DNA of 17,041 nucleotides. Source: JBGPYB01 sp041493035. GTDB taxonomy: Bacteria > Acidobacteriota > Vicinamibacteria > Fen-336. The stretch spans positions 1 to 17,041 of the forward strand of contig JBGPYB010000104.1 of NCBI GenBank assembly GCA_041493035.1, read 5' to 3'. Below the pieces are notes generated by a model. That model was not told the DNA's origin. It saw only the letters and a program-made list of their open reading frames with translations, and searched no databases. Positions within the stretch are counted from its first letter, which is position 1. Every line of letters begins with the position of its first letter. Made by a program: the position numbers and the translations under genes. Below, one piece after another: positions 7,426 to 15,385 of the stretch.

Positions 7426-7468
7426 TCTTCGACTGTCAACCCGACGGCGACACCCGTAGGGAGGTCCC

Positions 7469-7684
7469 ATGATCCGGCGTCGTGACTTCGTCAAGGCTGG
7501 GGCTGCGATGGCGGCCGTGTCGGCTCTGCCTCTGGCAGCGAAAGGAGACGTTCCCGCCCACCTGTGGCAGGGGTATGACTTCGGTTCAGGTCCGCGGGTC
7601 GCGGACCGCCTGAACCAGGGACCCTTCGGCATCGACCAGGACGAAGGGTGGTACACGACTCCCGACTGGCGCAAGGGAGTCTGA
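7469..7684 (+). pseudogene. Short Tat-leader ORF, probable N-terminal remnant of a larger exported protein
   Basis: A 71-codon frame starts at ATG 7469 behind a strong ribosome-binding site (AGGGAGG at 7458-7464). It opens with a clear twin-arginine signal, RRRDFVKAG, and a short Ala-rich hydrophobic stretch (about 11-24), which marks a folded protein for export. After the signal comes HLWQGYDFG and DRLNQGPFGIDQDEGW, which recall to me the mature N-terminus of much longer Tat-exported glycoside-hydrolase-like proteins; that is memory, not a search. The frame stops at TGA 7682-7684, only about 45 residues past the signal, too short for a catalytic domain. Two bases later the next gene starts. 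It could instead be a genuine small exported protein or a leader kept because its strong initiation site feeds the operon. Confidence 0.5.
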
Positions 7685-7686
7685 GG

Positions 7687-9006
7687 ATGGGCCGACTGAC
7701 CGCGGTCCTCGCGCTTCTTGCGCTTCTCCCGCCGCCGGCGAGCCGAGCCACCGGAGCGGAGCTTCTTACGTGGGACAGGTCCGAGAGCGACGGCGGGTGG
7801 ACGCGATGGTCGCCTCGACCCGCTCTCGCTCCGATCTTCGCGGTGGTCAAGGCCGAGAGCGACCCGTGGCTAGGCCTTGCCGGAGGCGGCCGGCGCTACG
7901 TCTTCGGCGGCTGGCGCCGCACGGTCACGATCGATCCCGGCAGCGCGTATCGTTTCCACGCTGACGTAGAGGCTTCGGGCCTCGTGAATCCGCGCCGCGA
8001 GATCGTCTGCCAGGTGCGGTGGCTTGGTCCCGGCGTCGGTGAAGAGGTCGCCCCGGAGTACGTGGCCGATCAGCCAGGGCCCTCGCCCCGCTCGATCCGA
8101 TGCGACGAGATCCTGACGCCGCCAGTGGGAGCCACGTCGGTGGAGGTCAGTCTGCTCGTGCAGTGGGCGCCGGACGCCGAAGTCGCCTTCAGGGAGGTGT
8201 CGCTCTCGCCCGCGAGGTCTCCCGCGGGGCGTTCCGTTCGCATCGCGACGGTTTACTGGCGCCCGACCGGCCCTTCGACCTCGGCGGCGAACGTGGAGGC
8301 CTTTGCGGCTCTGATCGACCGGGCCGCGGCTCATCAACCCGACCTCGTCTTGCTTTCGGAGGCGATCACGTCGATCGGTACGGGCCTTTCGGTCGAGAAA
8401 GCAGGGCAGTCACCGCAGGGGCCGGCATTCCAGGTCTTGTCGGCCAAGGCGCGGCAGCACAGCGCCTACATCGTCTACGGTGCTTACGAGACCGCGGGTG
8501 ACCTGACCTATAACTCCGCCTTCGTGGTGGGCCGCGACGGCGCCCTCGTCGGTGTCTATCGCAAGGTGCAACTGCCCGTGGGCGAGGTGGAGGCGGGCCT
8601 GTCGCCGGGCGATGCCTACGCGGCCCTCGATCTGGACTTCGGGCGCGTGGGGATCCTGATCTGCCACGACACGGCGTTCGACGAGCCGGCACGCTTGCTC
8701 ACCCTTCGGGGAGCCGAGCTGCTCCTGGCGCCAGCCTGGGGAGGGGATCTGACGCAGATTCGCGCCCGCGCCATGGACAACGGCGTCTGGGTCGCGACGG
8801 CAGGCTACGACGTCGCAAGCGCCATCATCGATCCGGCCGGGGAGATCCGCGCCCAGACCTGGAAAGGCGTGGGGGATGGAGTCGCCTTTCACGTGGCGGG
8901 TCTCGGGGCGAAGATGAAGCGTCCGTGGATCGGTGACTGGCGGAGCGCGGTCCTGAAGCAGCGTCGTCCGGAGGCGTACGGCGGTTTGCTCGAGGAGCCT
9001 CGATGA
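7687..9006 (+). CDS. Exported carbon-nitrogen hydrolase (nitrilase superfamily) with N-terminal beta domain
   Basis: The 439-residue protein starts at ATG 7687 behind GGGAG at about 7674-7678; an upstream GTG at 7648 would spoil the signal peptide. Residues 1-23 form a Sec-type leader (AVLALLALLPPPASRA). Residues about 25-180 look like a beta-sandwich, possibly carbohydrate- or cell-surface-binding. The catalytic domain (about 193-420) has the nitrilase Glu-Lys-Cys triad: E225 in VLLSEAIT, K293 in YRKVQLP and C326 in ILICHDTAFDEPA. These enzymes cleave non-peptide C-N bonds, mostly amides. Most relatives are cytosolic, so an exported version next to glycoside hydrolases suggests removal of amide substituents outside the cytoplasm; the substrate is unknown. 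The next gene starts within its stop codon (ATGA). Confidence 0.85.
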   Translation: MGRLTAVLALLALLPPPASRATGAELLTWDRSESDGGWTRWSPRPALAPIFAVVKAESDPWLGLAGGGRRYVFGGWRRTVTIDPGSAYRFHADVEASGLVNPRREIVCQVRWLGPGVGEEVAPEYVADQPGPSPRSIRCDEILTPPVGATSVEVSLLVQWAPDAEVAFREVSLSPARSPAGRSVRIATVYWRPTGPSTSAANVEAFAALIDRAAAHQPDLVLLSEAITSIGTGLSVEKAGQSPQGPAFQVLSAKARQHSAYIVYGAYETAGDLTYNSAFVVGRDGALVGVYRKVQLPVGEVEAGLSPGDAYAALDLDFGRVGILICHDTAFDEPARLLTLRGAELLLAPAWGGDLTQIRARAMDNGVWVATAGYDVASAIIDPAGEIRAQTWKGVGDGVAFHVAGLGAKMKRPWIGDWRSAVLKQRRPEAYGGLLEEPR

Positions 9007-11006
9007 CCCCTGGAACGCGACTGCTCGTGGGCTCTTGGCTCGCGGCCTTCGCCGCAGCCTCGCCCCTGTTGGGCGGCGAGCGGCCCACGGCCGAGATGCT
9101 GCAAGTCCTCCCCACCGCCGATCCGGGTCCGCGGATCACGCCCCTCCTCCGCTACCAGCTCGATCGAGCCTGGGCGCAGGACGAAGCGCGGCGAGCGCGG
9201 TTCGCGAGCGTTCGGACGGAGGCGGACCTGGTCGCACTCCAGCGAGAGATCCGAGAGAAGGCATTGCAACTCATCGGCGGCCTTCCCGGGGAGCGCACGC
9301 CCCTCAACCCCAGGATCACGGGGACGATTCCGCGGGACGGGTATCGGATCGAGAAGGTCGTTTTCGAGAGCCTGCCGGGCCTTCACGTCACGGCGCTGCT
9401 CTACGTGCCTGACACTCCAGCCGGGGCGAAGCGCGCGGTGCTCCTGGCCTGCGGTCACGCTCCCCTCGGGAAGGCTCATCCCGCCTATCAGGAAATCGCG
9501 GTCCGCCTTTGCAAGCGTGGATACGTGGTCCTTTGCTGGGATCCGGTCGGGCAGGGAGAACGAAGCCAGTACTGGGACGCTGCGCGTGGACAGAGCCGTT
9601 ACAACCTGGTGTGCGGGGAGCATGCAGTCCTCGGGAATCTGGCGACTCTCGCGGGCACCAGCCTGGTGCGCTTCATGGTCTGGGACGGCATCCGTGCCCT
9701 CGACTACCTCCTGACCCGACCCGAGGTGGAGGCGACCCATGTCGCGATCACCGGGACGAGCGGAGGCGGCTTCCAGTCCACATGGATCGGCGCCCTGGAC
9801 GAGCGAATCGGCCTCATCGCTCCGTCCTGCTTCGTGACGTCGCTGCCGATGCGGATGGCGGTCCGCATCTTCGACGACCCCGACAGCGATCCCGAACAGG
9901 ATCTGGCCGATCTGGTCGCCGACGGAATCGACCACGCGGGCCTCCTGCTTCTCGCCTATCCCCGCCCCGTTCACGTGGCGGCGGCCGTGAAGGACTTCTA
10001 CCCGATCGAGGGAACGCGGAAGACGGTGCGGGAGGTCTCGGCTCTCTATAAAGCCTTCGGTCATGGCGACCTTTTCGCGTCGTCCGAGGGCTACCATGAC
10101 CATCGCTATTCGATCGAGAACCAGGCTGCGGCCTTTGCGTTCCTGGACCGCTGGAACAACCGTCCCCCCGGGGGTGCGCTGGCCGCGGTGGCGCCCCTCG
10201 ACGCGGAGGTACTCCGCTGCACGCGATCGGGCCAGGTGCGCGTCGACCTCCCGGGGCGATCGCTCCAGGAGATCATTCGAGACGTCTATCGTCGGAACAA
10301 GGCCTCTGTACTCAGCGTGGGAGATCTGTATCGCACGCGGAGGCAGGCGCTCGGTCCGACGAGTTGGGAGGGAGCCGGCAGTGCCACCGTGGGCGACGTC
10401 CGGATCGACCGCTACCTCGTCCGCCACGGTGGATCCCTGGTTCTGCCTCTGGTCCATATCCATCGTATCGGTGCTCGTTCAACCCGAATCGTCCTGCGGG
10501 TCGGTCTGGACGGGAAGGTTCGGCCCGAGGACTGGCCGCAGGTGGAGGAGGACTTGAAGCGCGGAGACGCCGTGGTCTCGTTCGACCCGCGCGGGCTGGG
10601 GGAGACGCGGATGCGCTACAAGGCCGTGTCGATCGACGATCCGGCCCTGGCGGCTCTCGAAGATGCGTCGGCCTACGTCAGCCCGATTTCCGGTGTTTTG
10701 GCCAACTACGCCTACAATGCGCTCCTCACGGGTCGGCCGTACTTCCTCGAAATGATCGAGGATGCGGAAATCGCCGCGCGCTTTTGCCGCGAGAGGCTGG
10801 AGGAGAAGAGGGTGGCCGTGGGGGAGATCGGCGACGCGCGCACGCTGGCGGCGGCGATCGCCGCTGCGCTGCCGGAGGTCGAGCTTCTTCCGGCGAGTGC
10901 CGGGGGACGCTCCTTCTCGTGGGCGGAGACGGTGGAGGACTTGCGCGAGACGTGGCCGATCCACTATCTGATTCCCGGCGGAGCGTACATCCGCCTCGAG
11001 CGTTGA
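9003..11006 (+). CDS. Exported two-domain alpha/beta hydrolase (acetyl-xylan-esterase-like)
   Basis: The 667-residue protein starts in an ATGA overlap with the amidase gene and has a Sec signal peptide (about 1-25, AAFAAASPLLGG). The first half is an alpha/beta hydrolase: DPVGQGER (180-187), nucleophile elbow GTSGGGF with S253, a likely Asp (D331 in KDFYPIEG) and His (H365 or H367 in GYHDHRYS). The layout resembles acetyl-xylan-esterase/dienelactone-hydrolase relatives, which remove ester groups from sugars. The second half (about 430-667) seems a degenerate copy: DPRGLGET (528-535) mirrors the first-domain motif, but at the elbow position VAVGEIGDA (604-612) has no serine. A polysaccharide esterase fits the context; a peptidase of the same fold is the main alternative. 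Confidence 0.78.
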   Translation: MTPGTRLLVGSWLAAFAAASPLLGGERPTAEMLQVLPTADPGPRITPLLRYQLDRAWAQDEARRARFASVRTEADLVALQREIREKALQLIGGLPGERTPLNPRITGTIPRDGYRIEKVVFESLPGLHVTALLYVPDTPAGAKRAVLLACGHAPLGKAHPAYQEIAVRLCKRGYVVLCWDPVGQGERSQYWDAARGQSRYNLVCGEHAVLGNLATLAGTSLVRFMVWDGIRALDYLLTRPEVEATHVAITGTSGGGFQSTWIGALDERIGLIAPSCFVTSLPMRMAVRIFDDPDSDPEQDLADLVADGIDHAGLLLLAYPRPVHVAAAVKDFYPIEGTRKTVREVSALYKAFGHGDLFASSEGYHDHRYSIENQAAAFAFLDRWNNRPPGGALAAVAPLDAEVLRCTRSGQVRVDLPGRSLQEIIRDVYRRNKASVLSVGDLYRTRRQALGPTSWEGAGSATVGDVRIDRYLVRHGGSLVLPLVHIHRIGARSTRIVLRVGLDGKVRPEDWPQVEEDLKRGDAVVSFDPRGLGETRMRYKAVSIDDPALAALEDASAYVSPISGVLANYAYNALLTGRPYFLEMIEDAEIAARFCRERLEEKRVAVGEIGDARTLAAAIAAALPEVELLPASAGGRSFSWAETVEDLRETWPIHYLIPGGAYIRLER

Positions 11007-11019
11007 ACGAGCCCCGTCG

Positions 11020-12018
11020 ATGAAGCTCCTCTTCCTTGGTGGAACCGGGAACATCAGCTCGGCGTGTGTCGAGCGGGCGCTGGACCGGGGCCACCAGGTC
11101 GCCGTCCTGAACCGCGGCCGCAGCCCTTCCCTCTTTGGCGAGCGCGTCCGAAACATCCGAGGCGATCGGGACGACCAGAACGCCCTGCGACAAGCGGCCG
11201 AGGCCTTTCGGCCCGACGCAGTCGTGGACTTCCTCGGTTACCGGCCCGAGCAGATCGAATCGGCCATCGAGGCCTTCGGGGGGCGGGTGGGGCAGTATGT
11301 CTTCATCAGCTCCGCCAGCGTTTATCAAAGGCCCGTTGCCCACTACGTCATCACCGAGAAGACTCCTCTCGCGAACCCGTTTTGGGAATACGCGCGTCAG
11401 AAGATCACGTGCGAGGAGCGCCTGCTTCGTGCCCACAAGGAACGAAGCTTCCCCGTGAGCATCGTGCGCCCGTCTTACACCTACGGGCCCGCCTGGGTCC
11501 CCTCGGGATTCGGCGGCCAGGACTACACGGTGGTCGATCGGATGCGCCGGGGCTTGCCGATTGTCTGCCACGGAGACGGGACGGCCCTCTGGGTCATGAC
11601 CGCGGCCAGCGACTTCGCGGTCGGTCTGGTCGGCCTGCTGGGCCATAAGGAGGCGCTCGGAGAAGCCTTCCACATCACGAGCGACGAAGTCCTGACCTGG
11701 GACGAGATCTATCGCACGATGGCGCGGGCCGCGGGGTGCGAGGCGGAGATCGTTCACGTCCCCTCCGACCTGATCGCGGCGCTTTATCCCGAGCGCGGAG
11801 GGAGCCTGCTCGGGGACAAGGCCTGGAGCGTCGTCTTCGACAACTCCAAGATCAAGCGGTTCGTCCCCGAATACGAGGCGCGGATCTCCTTCGCCGAGGG
11901 GATGGCGCGATCGGTCGCGTGGTACGGCGCCGAGGCGTCTCGCCGCATCCCGAACGAAGAAACAAACCGCAGGATCGACCGCGTCATCGCGGCCCAACGC
12001 AGGGCTCTCGGGGGATGA
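11020..12018 (+). CDS. NAD-dependent epimerase/dehydratase (extended SDR)
   Basis: The 332-residue protein begins with the Rossmann motif MKLLFLGGTGNIS and an expected basic residue after the second strand (NRGR, 31-34), which hints at NADP preference. The strand VFISSASVYQ (94-103) and YARQK (Y124, K128) supply the Ser-Tyr-Lys catalytic set, followed by IVRPSYTYGP, the usual substrate-domain entry. Enzymes of this type epimerise, dehydrate or oxidise nucleotide-activated or free sugars; some close relatives are mRNA-binding proteins or reductases, so the reaction is open. It follows the esterase gene after 13 bases and precedes the GH88 gene by 4, so it is clearly in the operon. There is no signal peptide, so it acts in the cytosol. 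Confidence 0.82.
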   Translation: MKLLFLGGTGNISSACVERALDRGHQVAVLNRGRSPSLFGERVRNIRGDRDDQNALRQAAEAFRPDAVVDFLGYRPEQIESAIEAFGGRVGQYVFISSASVYQRPVAHYVITEKTPLANPFWEYARQKITCEERLLRAHKERSFPVSIVRPSYTYGPAWVPSGFGGQDYTVVDRMRRGLPIVCHGDGTALWVMTAASDFAVGLVGLLGHKEALGEAFHITSDEVLTWDEIYRTMARAAGCEAEIVHVPSDLIAALYPERGGSLLGDKAWSVVFDNSKIKRFVPEYEARISFAEGMARSVAWYGAEASRRIPNEETNRRIDRVIAAQRRALGG

Positions 12019-12022
12019 ACAC

Positions 12023-13396
12023 GTGATCGCCATCGACGACGCTCTTCAGCCGTCCGACCTATCCCCGGCGATCGCGAGGCTCTGGGCGCTCTCGGGAGAG
12101 AAGATCCTGGCCCTGGAGCGGGACTGGGATCCGACGCTCGGATCCCCCGTGTTCACCGCCGCCGGACGATACACGTCCCGTGGCTGGACGGAGTGGACCC
12201 AGGGGTTCCAGTTCGGGTCCGCCCTGCTGCAGTTCGACGCCACGGCCGACGCGTCCTTTCTGGAGCTGGGTCGCGATCGTACCCTCCAGCGTATGGCCGC
12301 GCACCTCACCCACATGGGCGTCCACGATCACGGCTTCAACACGATCAGCACGTACGGTGCCTTGTGGCGGCTTCTGGGCGAGCGGCGATTCGAGGCGGAA
12401 TCCAAGGAACGGGACCTCTACCAGCTCGCGATCCGCGTGAGCGGCGCCGTCCAGGCGCGTCGCTGGACGCCGACGGCGGATGGCCTGGGCTTCATCCACT
12501 CCTTCAACGGCGCCCACTCGCTCTTCGCCGACACGATGCGCACCCTGCGCGTGCTGGCGCTCGCGCATCGCCTGGGCCATGTTCTTCTCGAAGAGGAGGA
12601 CCGTCGCGTCTCGCTGCTGGAGCGTCTGCTTCGTCACGCCTGGACCACCGCGACGCACGCCGTGTACTACGGGACGGGGCGCGACGCGTACGACGTCCGT
12701 GGGCGCGTCGCCCACGAGAGCCTCTTCAACGCGGCGGGCGGCCAGTACCGCTGCCCTGGTACGCAACAAGGCTATTCCCCGTTCACGACCTGGACCCGTG
12801 GCCTTGCGTGGGTACTTCTCGGCTTCGCCGAGCAGATCGAGTTCATCAAGACACTGTCGGCGGAGGCGCTCGCCCCCTTTGGCGGACGACAGGAAGTGCT
12901 GAGCTGGATGCTGGCGGCGGCCCAGGCTCCGGCCGACCTGTTCCTCGCGACGACGCCTCCCGATGGCGTGCCGTACTGGGACACAGGAGCTCCGGGGCTC
13001 GTGGCTCTCGACCTCAACCGAGCGGCGGACCCGTTCAACGATCGCGAACCCGTCGATAGTTCCGCTGCGGCCATCGCGGCTCAGGGGCTATTGCGACTGG
13101 GCCACGTCCTGGCCGCGGCCGGACGCGACGCCGAGGCACGCCCCTACGTGCAGGCCGGTCTTACGGTCACCCGGACCCTGCTCGCCACGCCCTATCTGTC
13201 GTCGGATCCGAAGCATCACGGGTTGCTGCTCCACTCGGTCTACCATCGGCCCAACGGATGGGACTACCTCCCCCCGGGACGAAAGATCCCGTGCGGAGAA
13301 TCGAGCCAGTGGGGGGACTACCATCTGCGCGAGTTGGCCCTCTACATCCAGCGCCTGGTGACGAACGGGCCCTACTACTCCTTCTTCGGGAGCTGA
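12023..13396 (+). CDS. Glycoside hydrolase family 88 (unsaturated glucuronyl/rhamnogalacturonyl hydrolase)
   Basis: The 457-residue protein starts at GTG 12023; the ATG at 12015 runs straight into a stop. The alpha/alpha-barrel signatures of GH88 are present: HDHGFNTISTYG with D102, LFADTMRTL with D170 (the two Asp residues matching the essential pair in Bacillus UGL, spaced similarly), PFNDREPVDSSAAAI (337-351) and GWDYLPPG then CGESSQWGDYH near the C-terminus. GH88 enzymes hydrate the vinyl ether of 4,5-unsaturated uronic acids made by polysaccharide lyases, releasing a keto-uronate. No signal peptide is seen, so it takes up imported oligosaccharides in the cytosol. No polysaccharide lyase is in the window, so the supply of unsaturated ends must come from elsewhere. 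Confidence 0.88.
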   Translation: MIAIDDALQPSDLSPAIARLWALSGEKILALERDWDPTLGSPVFTAAGRYTSRGWTEWTQGFQFGSALLQFDATADASFLELGRDRTLQRMAAHLTHMGVHDHGFNTISTYGALWRLLGERRFEAESKERDLYQLAIRVSGAVQARRWTPTADGLGFIHSFNGAHSLFADTMRTLRVLALAHRLGHVLLEEEDRRVSLLERLLRHAWTTATHAVYYGTGRDAYDVRGRVAHESLFNAAGGQYRCPGTQQGYSPFTTWTRGLAWVLLGFAEQIEFIKTLSAEALAPFGGRQEVLSWMLAAAQAPADLFLATTPPDGVPYWDTGAPGLVALDLNRAADPFNDREPVDSSAAAIAAQGLLRLGHVLAAAGRDAEARPYVQAGLTVTRTLLATPYLSSDPKHHGLLLHSVYHRPNGWDYLPPGRKIPCGESSQWGDYHLRELALYIQRLVTNGPYYSFFGS

Positions 13397-13400
13397 CGGC

Positions 13401-14180
13401 ATGAGCGTCCCTCGCCGCGTCGCCCTCGTCACCGGCGGAACGCGTGGTATCGGGCTCGGTGCAGCGACGGCTCTTGCCGGAGAAGGCTTTGACCTGGCCC
13501 TGGCCGGCCAGCGGGATGCGGACGCGGTGGCGCCAGTCCTGGACACGCTGCGCCAGGTCGGCGGTCGGGTGCTCTACGTGACGGCCGACGTGGGGGAAGC
13601 CGGCGATCGAGTGCGGCTGCTGGAGTCCGTCCGTGGCACCTTCGGTCGGCTCGACGTCCTCGTCAACAACGCCGGGGTCGCTCCGCGGCCGCGGGCCGAC
13701 ATACTGGACGCGACCGAGGAGAGCTTCGACCGTGTGCTCCGTACGAACCTCAAGGGGCCGTACTTTCTCACTCAGGCTGTGGCCCGCTGGATGATCGCGG
13801 AGCGACAGGCCGATCCAGCCTTCGAGGCATGCATCGTCAACGTGACGTCGATCTCGGCCACGGTGGCCTCACCCGACCGCGGCGACTACTGCCTCAGCAA
13901 GGCGGCGCTCGCCATGGCTACGCGCCTTTGGGCGACGCGGCTCGGGAGGGCGGGCATCCCGGTCTACGACGTGCGCCCCGGCCTCATCCGCACCGATATG
14001 ACCGAGCCGGTCGGCGAGAAATACGACCGGCTGATCGACGAGGGGCTCCTGCTCCAGCGCCGATGGGGAACGCCCGAGGACGTGGGTCGCGCGGTGGCCG
14101 CCCTCGTCCGCGGCGACCTGAGCTACTCGACGGGCGCGGTGCTGCTCGTGGACGGTGGGCTGACCGTGCCCAGGCTCTAG
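13401..14180 (+). CDS. Short-chain dehydrogenase/reductase (3-ketoacyl-ACP-reductase-like)
   Basis: This 259-residue classical SDR has TGGTRGIG (11-18) for cofactor binding, LVNNAG (87-92), the catalytic N116, S150 in NVTS and YCLSK with Y163 and K167, then VRPGLIRTDM. A GGGAG sequence about nine bases upstream supports ATG 13401. The sequence resembles a subgroup of proteins labelled 3-ketoacyl-ACP reductases that occur in sugar operons of soil bacteria, so a sugar or polyol oxidation is more likely than fatty acid synthesis. As the last gene of the operon with GH88, it may oxidise or reduce the keto-uronate or a product of it, but it does not look like a standard KduD. Its TAG stop is shared with the opposing manA stop. 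Confidence 0.82.
   Translation: MSVPRRVALVTGGTRGIGLGAATALAGEGFDLALAGQRDADAVAPVLDTLRQVGGRVLYVTADVGEAGDRVRLLESVRGTFGRLDVLVNNAGVAPRPRADILDATEESFDRVLRTNLKGPYFLTQAVARWMIAERQADPAFEACIVNVTSISATVASPDRGDYCLSKAALAMATRLWATRLGRAGIPVYDVRPGLIRTDMTEPVGEKYDRLIDEGLLLQRRWGTPEDVGRAVAALVRGDLSYSTGAVLLVDGGLTVPRL
14177..14180. other. Shared CTAG palindrome carrying both convergent stop codons
   Basis: The plus-strand SDR gene ends with TAG at 14178-14180 and the minus-strand manA gene ends with TAG at 14179-14177. The two coding regions overlap by four bases, leaving no room for a terminator between them, so each transcript must run antisense into the other gene before ending. Confidence 0.9.
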
Positions 14181-15385
14181 ACCCGCGACTCCGCCGGGAC
14201 GCTCGCCCGACAGACGCGGCCGTTCCCCCCGAGGTGGTACGTCGAGACGGCGGCCGGAACGAAGACCGATCGTCCCCGGGCGAGGGAGTGAGTCGCCTCA
14301 TTCGCGGTGATCGTCGCGTTTCCGTCGAGACCCAGAAGCACCTCAGGTCCGCGGTCGGAGCGGGACCTGTGCCCCGCCTCTGACACGTCGATGAGAGCCA
14401 TCTCGAACTCGGCGGCCTGCGTCTCGTAGACCCGCTCGCCGGGCGCGACGAGCTCGGGGCGGAGGACCGTCGGCGTCGTTGGGGCGAAAGTCCCGATCTT
14501 CAGCAGCTCGGCGACGTCGATGTGCTTCGACGTGAGTCCCCCGCGCAGGACGTTGTCCGAGGTCGCCATGATCTCGACCGCGGTCCCGTCGATGTGGGCG
14601 TGGAGCTCCCCCGCGTTCAGGAAGAGGCCTTCTTCCTGGCGCAGCTCGATCAAGTTCAAGAAGAAGGGGGAGAGGGCGCCCACGTCGCCCCGGTACTTGT
14701 CGTGGAGGCGAATCGCCAGCCGCGCGGCCGGCGTTTCGTCCTGACGCGCCGCAGCCTCGATGGCCCGCCCCACCGCGCGTCGTCTGGATTCGTCGTCCAG
14801 GGACAGAAGCGCCGCGAAAAGCTCCTTCAGCGTCTCGGCACTCGGGGCGTTCTCGAAGGCGCACAAGGGCTCTCGCACTTCCGAAAGGCCCAGGGGTCGA
14901 AGGCTCGCGAGGATCTCGCCGAAGGGGCGAAACCCCTTGAGGGCGACGAAGGGGGTCAGAGCCACGACCAACTCCGGCTTGTGGTTCGGGTCCCGGTAGT
15001 TGCGCTCGAAAGCATCGAGAGGCACGCCCGCCCGGTTCTCCCGTTCGAACCCGGCGCGCGCCTGCTCCCGATTCGGATGGACCTGGATCGACAGGGGCTC
15101 GGCCGCGGCGATCACCTTGAGAAGGAAGGGGAGCTCCCCCGAGAAGTGCCGAGAGACGCCGTGGCCGAGCATCGCCTCGGGGGCGCTCTGGATCAGGCCA
15201 CCTAGTGTCTGTTCAGGGTCGCCGCCGACGACACGCGACGGAGCCTTCGGGTGGGTGCCCATCCAGACCTCCGCCTCCGGTCCTCCCGAGGGGTTCGGGC
15301 GCCCCAGGAACTCCGCAATGGCGGTTCGGGAACCCCAGGCGTAGGTCTGAACGGGATTGTCGAGAGCGACGACGGTCGGACTCAT
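14177..15385 (-). CDS. manA: Mannose-6-phosphate isomerase, class I
   Basis: The 402-residue protein interconverts mannose 6-phosphate and fructose 6-phosphate in the cytosol. The zinc site of class I enzymes is complete: Q101 and H103 in IQVHP, E138 in HKPE and H262 in AGELHAHIDG. The downstream class signature EIMATSDNVLRGGLTSKH (271-288) is intact, and the start VQTYAWGSR (12-20) matches the YxWGs opening of the family. The length is normal. It lies 56 bases downstream of lon on the same strand and may have its own promoter. Its start codon sits in the loop of a perfect inverted repeat, which could make translation switchable. It may serve the neighbouring sugar operon or general mannose metabolism. 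Confidence 0.93.
   Translation of the reverse strand: MSPTVVALDNPVQTYAWGSRTAIAEFLGRPNPSGGPEAEVWMGTHPKAPSRVVGGDPEQTLGGLIQSAPEAMLGHGVSRHFSGELPFLLKVIAAAEPLSIQVHPNREQARAGFERENRAGVPLDAFERNYRDPNHKPELVVALTPFVALKGFRPFGEILASLRPLGLSEVREPLCAFENAPSAETLKELFAALLSLDDESRRRAVGRAIEAAARQDETPAARLAIRLHDKYRGDVGALSPFFLNLIELRQEEGLFLNAGELHAHIDGTAVEIMATSDNVLRGGLTSKHIDVAELLKIGTFAPTTPTVLRPELVAPGERVYETQAAEFEMALIDVSEAGHRSRSDRGPEVLLGLDGNATITANEATHSLARGRSVFVPAAVSTYHLGGNGRVCRASVPAESRV

Larger units (their letters stand above)
7410..7439 (-). promoter_or_regulatory. Sigma70-type promoter for the NIPSNAP/NagB-like/kinase/M20 operon
   Basis: Read on the minus strand, a perfect TTGACA (7439-7434) is followed after 18 bases by TATAAG (7415-7410), five of six matches to the -10 consensus. 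Transcription would start near 7403, leaving a leader of about 55 bases before ATG 7347. This is the best promoter-like sequence I found in the window and it faces the four-gene minus-strand operon. Confidence 0.65.

Noticed and set aside
7648..7686. Earlier GTG start for the exported amidase
   Set aside because: It would put a charged 13-residue extension before a clear signal peptide and overlap the upstream ORF, while ATG 7687 has its own ribosome-binding site.
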